Positions 1 through 6,354 of a stretch of 41,471 bases of DNA are shown in pieces. Every line of letters begins with the position of its first letter. Positions within the stretch are counted from its first letter, which is position 1. The notes under the pieces are model-generated. The model had not been told where the DNA came from. It did not search any database and saw only the letters and a list, made by a program, of their open reading frames with translations. Source of the stretch: Nocardia sp. SYP-A9097. GTDB lineage: Bacteria > Actinomycetota > Actinomycetes > Mycobacteriales > Mycobacteriaceae. Made by a program: the position numbers and the translations under genes. Location: assembly GCF_009649815.1 (NCBI RefSeq), contig NZ_WJIC01000045.1:1-41471 (forward strand), written 5' to 3'.

Positions 1-447
1 CACGAGAATATCCGGAATCACCGGGGCGGGCGGGGGTGGCGGCGGTGCGTGCGGAGCCGGGGGTTCGGGAGCGGGGGCGGGCTCGACCGGGGCCGGGGCG
101 TAATAGGTCTGGGGCACCGGGGCAGGGGCGGGGGCGGGGGCGACCGGTTCCGGGGCGGGCGGAGGCGGGGGCGGTACGGCTTCCGGGGCGGGTGCGGGTG
201 GCGGCGGTCCGGCGCTCGCGGGCTGCTGGGTCGAAGTGGTGGCGGGGGTGGCCGGTTTGTCGGAGGTTTCGCCGGTGCCGGTGAAGCTGTTGCGGAGGCT
301 GCCGCCGACCAGTGCCAGCACCACACCGAGCGAGAGCACGATCATGAGCGCCAGCGTGCGCGCGGACATTTCGCCGTTCTCCAGCACACCGGGTATGCCG
401 TCGTCCTCGCTCACCGCTGGTTGCTCACGCACCGTGCCGAGTGTCAC
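1..447 (-). CDS. Proline-rich single-pass membrane protein (3' end cut by window)
   Basis: A GTG start at 447 is preceded by an AAGGAG ribosome-binding site 6 nt upstream, and the frame stays open to base 1, giving 149 codons with no stop. The N-terminus (about 27 residues) is cytoplasmic-looking, followed by one hydrophobic segment at about residues 28-50 (ALMIVLSLGVVLALVGG). The rest is almost entirely Pro, Ala, Glu and Val with poly-Pro runs, as in wall-spanning linkers of exported actinobacterial proteins. I do not recognise the family. A further extracellular domain may lie outside the window. The opposite-strand and shifted frames here are open only because of the Pro/Ala codon bias. 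Confidence 0.75.
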   Translation of the reverse strand, partial: MTLGTVREQPAVSEDDGIPGVLENGEMSARTLALMIVLSLGVVLALVGGSLRNSFTGTGETSDKPATPATTSTQQPASAGPPPPAPAPEAVPPPPPPAPEPVAPAPAPAPVPQTYYAPAPVEPAPAPEPPAPHAPPPPPPAPVIPDILV

Positions 448-583
448 CGGTAGCTCCTTCGATTGCCGACCACCGCCGATCCGAAAAGCTCGCCTTCCAG
501 GCACCGTACACATGTTTGCTGTCGACGTGAACAGCCAATGAGAAACAGAATAATTCCAGCTCAGTATCTATCTTCACCGATTG

Positions 584-1087
584 CTAGAAGATCGCCTTTG
601 GATCACCGGAGATCCAGATGTTCTCGATGCGGACCTGCCGCATGAGCCACCGCTCACCCTCGCGAACCAGCTCCACGTCATAGCGGTTCTTCAACAGCGC
701 GAAGACCTCGTGGTTGCCGGTGAGCAGATGCTGCGCCTCGACCATGGCGGTGAGCCGCGCGGTATCGCCGTCGATGGCGATACGCGGATTGGTTACCTGA
801 TGACTGGTGTCGACGCGCCCCTCGAAGCCGCCGAGGATGGTGTCGACAATGAAATCGCGGCCGACCATGAGCGGCGCCTGGCCACCCCACTTCTCGGCGG
901 TCGGCTGGAAGTCGAGTTCGGCGTCCTCGGCGAAGGAGGAGGCGAACAGTTCCCGGTCGCGCAGATCCTGACCGAGCGCGAAACGGTGCAGCGCATCGGT
1001 GATCTCGGCGCGATCCCGCAATTCGCGGACCACGGCCGCGGTATCGGCGGCCGGGGCGGTGAGGGCGTGGGCGGTGGTGACGAACAT
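584..1087 (-). CDS. SnoaL-like / NTF2-fold protein
   Basis: 167 residues, the usual size for the SnoaL-like (PF13577-type) cone-shaped alpha+beta barrel. It has the typical layout: an N-terminal helix (VVRELRDRAEITDALHRFAL), a segment with paired Phe/Asp (ASSFAEDAELDFQP), then strands ending in a WLMRQVRIENIW-type strand. Family members include polyketide cyclases, dehydratases and small-molecule isomerases; substrate cannot be read from sequence. The start is ATG at 1087 with AGGAG 6 nt upstream. It is divergent from a LysR-type regulator 115 bp away, which probably controls it. Confidence 0.8.
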   Translation of the reverse strand: MFVTTAHALTAPAADTAAVVRELRDRAEITDALHRFALGQDLRDRELFASSFAEDAELDFQPTAEKWGGQAPLMVGRDFIVDTILGGFEGRVDTSHQVTNPRIAIDGDTARLTAMVEAQHLLTGNHEVFALLKNRYDVELVREGERWLMRQVRIENIWISGDPKAIF

Positions 1088-1202
1088 TTCGACTCCTGAT
1101 CTTGTGCGGTCACCTCACTTTCGGCCCGCGCGGGTGCGGTATCAATGCGCGGGTATGCAACGATCGTCAAGCTCGGCTTAACGATCCAGGTGGAGGTGGC
1201 GG

Positions 1203-2012
1203 GTGCTGGAACGGCACGAAATCGAGGTCCTGCTCACACTGGTGGAGGAGCTGCACTTCGGGCGCACCGCCGACCGCCTGCACCTGTCCACCGCGCGGGT
1301 CAGCCAGACCGTCGCGAAACTCGAACGGCAACTGGGGGTTCCACTCTTCGACCGCAGCAGCAGGCGGGTGGCGGCGACCCCGGCGGGGCGTGAGCTGTAC
1401 GCCGAACTGCGGCCCGCCTGGGACCGGATCTCGACCGCGGTGCGGCACACCATCGACACCGGACGCGGACGCGGCGGAACACTGGAGATCGCGTTCACCG
1501 CCGCCGCGACAAGCCAATTACTTACTCGCGCCGCGGAACTCTTCCGGGAACGACTGCCGGATTGCGCCGTCCGGATCCGCGAAGCCCAACCCGCACAGGT
1601 GATTCCGTGGCTGCGTGACGGTGAGATCGATATGGCGCTGGGCATGCTGCCCGTACACGACCCGGATGTCACCGCCGGACCGCCGCTGGTCACCGAGGCG
1701 CGGGTACTCGCCGTTCCCGCGAATCACCGCCTGGCCCAGCGACGTTCGGTGACCCTGGCCGATGTCTCCCCCACCACCCTGCTGACCAGCGGCGCGACCA
1801 CCACCGAACTACTCACCCAGGTCGGCGCGGGCCAGGGCGTACTGCCGATCGGCGCGCACGCCCAGCGGTACCACGCCCGCCCGGATGTGGCCTACATTCC
1901 GCTGCGCGATACCCCGTCGATCCAGTGGGCGCTGCTGTGGCGCACCGGCAATGACACCCTGCGGATTCGCGAATTCGCCAGTGCCGCAACCACTGCCGCC
2001 GAACCTGGCTGA
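1203..2012 (+). CDS. LysR-family transcriptional regulator
   Basis: 269 residues. The N-terminal winged helix-turn-helix (about residues 4-62) reads LVEELHFGRTADRLHLSTAR followed by VSQTVAKLERQLGVPLFDRS, a textbook LysR DNA-binding domain; the remainder is a periplasmic-binding-protein-like effector domain, slightly short for the family (usually 290-310). The start is GTG at 1203 with GGAGG 6 nt upstream. The divergent SnoaL-like gene is its likely target. The 115-bp gap contains a direct repeat (AACGATC at about 1158 and 1180) but no clear T-N11-A box. The effector is unknown. Confidence 0.9.
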   Translation: MLERHEIEVLLTLVEELHFGRTADRLHLSTARVSQTVAKLERQLGVPLFDRSSRRVAATPAGRELYAELRPAWDRISTAVRHTIDTGRGRGGTLEIAFTAAATSQLLTRAAELFRERLPDCAVRIREAQPAQVIPWLRDGEIDMALGMLPVHDPDVTAGPPLVTEARVLAVPANHRLAQRRSVTLADVSPTTLLTSGATTTELLTQVGAGQGVLPIGAHAQRYHARPDVAYIPLRDTPSIQWALLWRTGNDTLRIREFASAATTAAEPG

Positions 2013-2032
2013 GCCGGGATCGCTGACGCGGA

Positions 2033-3052
2033 TCACGGGATCGAGATGACCACCTTGCCGAACGGGTCGCCCTCGGTGTAGTACCGGAATGCCTGCGCGG
2101 CCTGCTCGAAAGGGAAGACCCGGTCGATGAGCGGGCGCATGCCGTACTCGGTGATGGTGCGGTTCATCGCCTCGAAATCGGTGCGGCTGCCGACCGCGAT
2201 ACGACGGACGCCGAGATACTTGTAGCCGGTCGGGTCGCCGGGCTGCTGACCAGCCTCGGCCGGGAACGCGCCGATCAGGGTGACGGTCGCGTTGTAGGCC
2301 CCGGACGCGAGCGATTTCGGCAGTGTCGGCATACCGACCGCGTCGATGACATGCTGTACGCCGTCTCCTCCGGTGAGCTCCAGGACCGTGTTCTCCCAGT
2401 CCGGGGTCTGCTTGCGATCGATCACCTCGTCCGCGCCCAGCTTGCGCAGCCGATCCGCCTTGTCCGGTGACGAGGTGACCGAGATAACCCGTGCGCCAAG
2501 CATTTTGGCGTGCTGTACGGCGAACAGACCGACCACGCCGGTGCCGACCGTGAGCACGGTGTCGCCGGGTCCGACCGGTACCGGCTTGGTCAACGCCGAC
2601 CAGGCCACCAGACCCGCGGCGGTCAGCGAGGCCGCCTCCTCATCGGTGAGGTGCGCGGGTACATGCATCACCGAATCCTCTTCCAGTAGAATGTAATTGG
2701 CCAGCCAGCCATTATGGTTCGCACCGTACTGTTCGAAAGAGTTCTTTTGCGACTGCGGCCCGTCGTTCCAGGCGACGAAGTAGGTGCCGGTGACCCGATC
2801 GCCGAGTGCGGCGCGAGTTACGCCCTCACCCAGGGCGATAACCTCACCGACGCCATCCACCAGCGGTGTGATGCCCGGCGTCATGGGGACCGGGTACTTG
2901 CCCTCGTAGAGCAGGATGTCGCGCCGATTCAGCGAGGTGGCACGGACCTGCACCACGACCTGATGCGGTCCCGGGACCGGGACCTCCTGTACGCGGGTGC
3001 TCAGTCCCTCGAGACCGCGCAGCGGATCCATCTGGTACGCAATGGCATTCAT
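2033..3052 (-). CDS. Zinc-independent MDR alcohol dehydrogenase / quinone oxidoreductase-like
   Basis: 339 residues of medium-chain dehydrogenase/reductase. The N-terminal GroES-like domain carries SLNRRDILLYEGKYP, where the zinc ligand Cys of classical alcohol dehydrogenases is replaced, as in quinone oxidoreductases. The Rossmann domain has VGTGVVGLFAVQHAKMLGA and an acidic region consistent with NAD(P)H binding. The start is ATG at 3052, chosen because AGGAG lies 8 nt upstream and MDR homology begins there; a longer reading frame to 3175 would run through the operators. It is divergent from the XRE regulator at 3250, with two palindromes in the shared gap, so it is probably that regulator's target. 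Confidence 0.87.
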   Translation of the reverse strand: MNAIAYQMDPLRGLEGLSTRVQEVPVPGPHQVVVQVRATSLNRRDILLYEGKYPVPMTPGITPLVDGVGEVIALGEGVTRAALGDRVTGTYFVAWNDGPQSQKNSFEQYGANHNGWLANYILLEEDSVMHVPAHLTDEEAASLTAAGLVAWSALTKPVPVGPGDTVLTVGTGVVGLFAVQHAKMLGARVISVTSSPDKADRLRKLGADEVIDRKQTPDWENTVLELTGGDGVQHVIDAVGMPTLPKSLASGAYNATVTLIGAFPAEAGQQPGDPTGYKYLGVRRIAVGSRTDFEAMNRTITEYGMRPLIDRVFPFEQAAQAFRYYTEGDPFGKVVISIP

Positions 3053-3153
3053 GGTGATTCTCCTGAAGTACGGCTCGGTGCGGGTGGTCAGGGCGGTGAC
3101 TCCGAGGTCGTCGCTCATGACACCGAGTTTGTTCGGCGGCGCTGCTGAGCGCG

Positions 3154-3169
3154 ATTCCCCGCAGGGAAT
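3154..3169. promoter_or_regulatory. Palindromic operator 1 (ATTCCC-N4-GGGAAT)
   Basis: A 16-bp dyad, ATTCCC CGCA GGGAAT, lies between the divergent MDR oxidoreductase and XRE regulator genes. An identical half-site pair with the same 4-bp spacer recurs 37 bp to the right. Two matching sites in one divergent promoter region are strong evidence of a regulator-binding site; the adjacent MmyB-type XRE protein is the obvious candidate. Confidence 0.7.
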
Positions 3170-3190
3170 GATCAAATGGCCACGCTTGTC

Positions 3191-3206
3191 ATTCCCTGTA
3201 GGGAAT
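3191..3206. promoter_or_regulatory. Palindromic operator 2 (ATTCCC-N4-GGGAAT)
   Basis: ATTCCC TGTA GGGAAT, with the same half-sites and spacer length as the dyad at 3154. The centre-to-centre distance of 37 bp is about 3.5 helical turns, placing the two sites on opposite faces of the helix; the right site lies 43 bp before the regulator's start codon. Confidence 0.72.
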
Positions 3207-3249
3207 CGCCCACGAACGGGCAGGTGCGGACAGTGGAGGTATGACGATC

Positions 3250-4041
3250 ATGGCGGTGGCAGCCCCGGCGAGTCCCTTCGCCCAACAGTTGAAGCACTGG
3301 CGCACCCGGCGCCGCGTCAGTCAGCTGGACCTGGCCATCAGCGCCGAGACCAGTCAGCGCTACCTGAGCTTCCTGGAGCAGGGGCGTTCGCATCCCGGGC
3401 GGACCATGGTGGTGCGGCTGGCCGAATCGCTGGGACTCTCACTGCGCGAACGCAATACGCTGCTGCTGGCGGCCGGCTACGCGCCCGCGTTTCCCGAATC
3501 CGCTTTGGACGCACCGGAACTCGGTCCGGTGCGGCATGCGCTGGATTCCATTCTCCAAGGGCACCTGCCGTATCCGGCGGTGGTGACCCGGCCGTACGGG
3601 GTGCTGGTGGCCGCCAATGCCGCCTTCGAAATGCTGGCCGAGGGGTGCGCGCCCGAACTGCTGGACGCACCGCTCAATGTGCTGCGGCTGGCGCTGCATC
3701 CGGAGGGTCTGGCGCGGCGGGTGATCAATCTGCCCGAATGGGGGCGGCACATTACCGACAGCCTGCGTAATCGGGCCGCGCGCAGCCCGGATCCGGATCT
3801 GGACGACCTCATCGCGGAGTTGGAGGGGTATCTGCCGCCGGTCGATCCGGGGCCGCAGCACCTGGGCTTCGCGGTTCCGCTGCGGCTGCGCAGTCCGGGT
3901 GGTGAATTGCGCCTGATCACCACGCTGACCTCGTTCGCGACGGCCACCGATATCACCCTGGCCGAACTGCATCTGGAGGCATTCCTGCCCGCAGACCAGG
4001 CGACCTCGGATTATCTGCGCTCCCGCTTCGCCACCTCCTGA
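3250..4041 (+). CDS. XRE-family regulator with MmyB-like ligand-binding domain
   Basis: 263 residues. The N-terminal helix-turn-helix (about residues 8-65) contains RRRVSQLDLAISAETSQRYL and SFLEQGRSHPGRTMVVRLAE. The C-terminal two-thirds (YPAVVTRPYGVLVAANAAFEML ... LHPEGLARRVINLPEWGRH split over the domain) is the PAS-like MmyB ligand-binding domain (PF17765 type). Two in-frame ATGs exist: 3241 lies only 1 nt after GGAGG, so 3250, with a 10-nt spacing, is preferred. MmyB-type regulators are commonly found beside oxidoreductase genes, as here. A Rho-independent terminator follows. Confidence 0.9.
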   Translation: MAVAAPASPFAQQLKHWRTRRRVSQLDLAISAETSQRYLSFLEQGRSHPGRTMVVRLAESLGLSLRERNTLLLAAGYAPAFPESALDAPELGPVRHALDSILQGHLPYPAVVTRPYGVLVAANAAFEMLAEGCAPELLDAPLNVLRLALHPEGLARRVINLPEWGRHITDSLRNRAARSPDPDLDDLIAELEGYLPPVDPGPQHLGFAVPLRLRSPGGELRLITTLTSFATATDITLAELHLEAFLPADQATSDYLRSRFATS

Positions 4042-4052
4042 TCCGCCCCCAG

Positions 4053-4082
4053 CGCCTCTCACCGCCGTGAGGGGCGTTTTTT
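4053..4082 (+). terminator. Rho-independent terminator after XRE regulator
   Basis: A 10-bp stem (CGCCTCTCAC / GTGAGGGGCG, one G-T pair) with a 4-nt loop is followed by six T residues, 11 nt past the stop codon. Confidence 0.85.
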
Positions 4083-4104
4083 CATGCCCGCCGGGTACTT
4101 GTGC

Positions 4105-4130
4105 ACGAATACTCGTCGACGTATATTCGT
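4105..4130. promoter_or_regulatory. Operator/promoter of padR-type gene
   Basis: A 26-bp palindrome with outer arms ACGAATA / TATTCGT and centre CGTCGACG, with only two mismatched pairs between them. A plausible sigma-70-type promoter (TTGTGC at 4099, TATATT at 4123, 18-bp spacing) is overlapped by it, so binding would block transcription of the PadR regulator. A second dyad, TACTCGTC (4110) / GACGAGTA (4132), overlaps the same region. Autoregulation is typical for PadR proteins. Confidence 0.65.
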
Positions 4131-4154
4131 AGACGAGTAAAGGAGGTGCCGGAG

Positions 4155-4799
4155 ATGGCCCGCAAACGCAAAGTCGGAAACCTGATGGCACTGGCCGTAC
4201 TGTCCGTCCTGGCCATTTCGCCCATGCACCGCTACGAGATCGCCGGGCGGTTGCGGGAGTACGGCAAAGACCACGACATGGGCGTCAAATGGGGCTCGCT
4301 GTACACCGTTGTCGACAACCTCACCAAGCACGGCTTCCTCGAGGTCACCGGCAGTGAGCGCGACGGCGCGCGCCCCGAACGCACCATCTACCGGATCACC
4401 GAAGCCGGTCGGGCCGAACTCACCGACTGGACAAGGGAACTCATCGCCAGCCCGCAACCCGAACAGCGGCCGTTCATGGCCGGCCTGTCGGTGCTCTCGG
4501 TGCTGCCGCCGGATGAGGTGATCGGACTGCTCACCGATCGAATCACCCAGTTGGAGAACACAATCACCGCCACCAAGACCCAATTGGACGCTCTGGAAGG
4601 CTCATTGCCGCGCCTTTTCCTGGTCGAAGACGACTATGAGCTCACCATGCTCGCCGCCGAGGCGAATTGGGCTCGCGCACTGCGCGATTCACTCGCCGAC
4701 GGCAGTTTCCCGCAGATCGAGATGTGGCGGACCTGGCATCGCGACGGCGTCACCCCGGCCGATGTGGCCACGCAAGTGGAGGGAGGGCTGCACCCCTAG
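4155..4799 (+). CDS. PadR-family transcriptional regulator
   Basis: 214 residues. The N-terminal PadR winged helix (about residues 8-90) has MALAVLSVLAISPMHRYEIA, GVKWGSLYTVVDNLTKHGFL and a wing with ERTIYRITEAGRAEL. The C-terminal helical part (about 95-200) is the PadR/Vir dimerisation domain. The start is ATG at 4155, which has AAAGGAGG about 9 nt upstream; an upstream ATG at 4101 would lie inside the operator. It precedes a FAD monooxygenase in the same direction by 186 bp, a likely co-regulated target. Confidence 0.9.
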   Translation: MARKRKVGNLMALAVLSVLAISPMHRYEIAGRLREYGKDHDMGVKWGSLYTVVDNLTKHGFLEVTGSERDGARPERTIYRITEAGRAELTDWTRELIASPQPEQRPFMAGLSVLSVLPPDEVIGLLTDRITQLENTITATKTQLDALEGSLPRLFLVEDDYELTMLAAEANWARALRDSLADGSFPQIEMWRTWHRDGVTPADVATQVEGGLHP

Positions 4800-4985
4800 C
4801 GGCAAGAACCGGGCCCCGGCGAAGGTGCTGCAACACCACCGCCGAGACCCGGGAACACACCTTCCCGATCCGCGCTCGTGCAGGCGAACTCGTACCGAGT
4901 TTGGCAACTACAGGATAACTGGGTTCACCGCACGCGCTCTGATTCGGGGCTATTCCAAGCTTTCGAACATTCAGGGAGACAACCC

Positions 4986-6188
4986 ATGTCTGAAATACGT
5001 TCTGCCCTCGTCATCGGCGGCGGCATCTCCGGACCGGTCGCCGCGACCGCACTGCACAAGGCCGGAATCGAGGCCCGCGTCTTCGAGGCGTACCCCGGCC
5101 CCGCCTACGGTATCGGCTCCAACCTCGCGCTCGCACCGAACGGGGTGGCCACGCTCGATATCATCGGCGCGGGCGACGCCGTGCGGGCCATCGCCGCACC
5201 GATCCACACCAACTCGATGTCCGTCAACAGCAAGAACTTCGCCCTGCCCGGTCTTACCGGAGTGGAGCCGCTGCGGCTGGTCGATCGGCCGGATCTGCAT
5301 GTGGCACTGCACGATACGGCCGTCGCCAATGGTGTGCGGTTCGAGTACAACAAGAAACTGATCGATGTCGAGGAGCACGCGGACGGCGTCACCGCGCACT
5401 TCGCCGACGGCAGCAGTGCCACCGGTGACGTGCTGATCGGTGCGGACGGCATTCGTTCCACCGTGCGCACCCTCATCGACCCCGACGCCCCCGGACCGAC
5501 GTACCTCGGCATGCTCGGCTTCGGCGCGTACACCGAGATCTCGAATCCCATCCCGCCGGGCAATATGACCTTCGCCTTCGGTAAGCGCGGCTACTACCTG
5601 TACTGGACCATGCCCGACGGGCGGGCCGCGTGGGGCGCGAACCTGCCACACGAGAAGTACATGTCGCTCTCCGAGGCGCGGACCGTGCCCAATGCGGAGT
5701 GGCTGCGCATCCTGCGCGAGGTCTACTCCGATGACGCACCCGGCGCGGAAATGGCCCGCAATACCAAGCCCGAGGATCTGATGGTGGTCGGCGCACTGCA
5801 CATCATGCCGCCCGTACCGCACTGGTATCGCGGGCGCATGGTGCTCACCGGTGACGCCGTGCACGCGCCCAGCAATACCTCCGGTCAGGGCGGGTCGATG
5901 GCCATCGAGAGCGCCGTCGAGCTGGCCCGCTGCCTGCGCGATATCGACGATCCGACAACGGCTTTCGCCACCTATGAGGCGCTGCGCCGGCCTCGGGTGG
6001 AGGGTGTGGCGAACCGGGTCAAGCGGATGAACCACACCAAGGCCGCCGGGCCGATCGCCCGCGCCGCCATGGGGTTGATCATGCCGCTGATGTTCAAGCG
6101 AATGGACCCGGAGAAGGCGTTCGGACACGAACAGCGCTTCCGGATCGACTGGGATGCACCGGTTCAGCCCGTGCGCGCACTCGCCTGA
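4986..6188 (+). CDS. FAD-dependent monooxygenase (PHBH fold)
   Basis: 400 residues, typical for class A flavoprotein hydroxylases. The Rossmann motif VIGGGISGPVAATALHKAGI is at about residues 9-28, the DG motif GADGIRSTVR is near 150, and the FAD-binding GD motif LTGDAVHAPSNTSGQGGSMA is near 287. The start is ATG at 4986 with GGGAGA 8 nt upstream. Such enzymes hydroxylate aromatic or polyketide substrates using NAD(P)H; with a PadR regulator upstream, a role in detoxifying or tailoring a phenolic compound is plausible but not shown. A strong hairpin follows. Confidence 0.9.
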   Translation: MSEIRSALVIGGGISGPVAATALHKAGIEARVFEAYPGPAYGIGSNLALAPNGVATLDIIGAGDAVRAIAAPIHTNSMSVNSKNFALPGLTGVEPLRLVDRPDLHVALHDTAVANGVRFEYNKKLIDVEEHADGVTAHFADGSSATGDVLIGADGIRSTVRTLIDPDAPGPTYLGMLGFGAYTEISNPIPPGNMTFAFGKRGYYLYWTMPDGRAAWGANLPHEKYMSLSEARTVPNAEWLRILREVYSDDAPGAEMARNTKPEDLMVVGALHIMPPVPHWYRGRMVLTGDAVHAPSNTSGQGGSMAIESAVELARCLRDIDDPTTAFATYEALRRPRVEGVANRVKRMNHTKAAGPIARAAMGLIMPLMFKRMDPEKAFGHEQRFRIDWDAPVQPVRALA

Positions 6189-6223
6189 CGGTGGTGGTCT
6201 GAGCGGGGTCCGCTCGAAAAATA

Positions 6224-6255
6224 CTGCCCCGCTGCGGATTACCGCAGCGGGGCAG
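6224..6255. terminator. Bidirectional terminator between convergent genes
   Basis: A perfect 14-bp stem (CTGCCCCGCTGCGG and its complement) with a 4-nt ATTA loop. The left flank is GAAAAATA, giving a T-tract on the minus strand, and the right flank is TTT. It sits between the monooxygenase (+) and the MFS gene (-). Confidence 0.85.
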
Positions 6256-6263
6256 TTTCGGGT

Positions 6264-6297
6264 GTGGATCCCGGCCAAAAGCATGCCGGGATGACGG
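6264..6297 (+). repeat. Dispersed 34-bp hairpin repeat, copy 1
   Basis: GTGGATCCCGGCC, a short A-rich centre, then GCCGGGATGACGG. The core forms a stem ATCCCGGC / GCCGGGAT with a 9-nt loop. Nearly identical copies are at 19735, 39404 (inverted) and 39445. All are intergenic. Confidence 0.8.
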
Positions 6298-6354
6298 AGA
6301 GGCGGCGGCCGACGGAGGGGCCGGTGTCGGCCGGTGGCCTCGGAAGGGTTGGGC

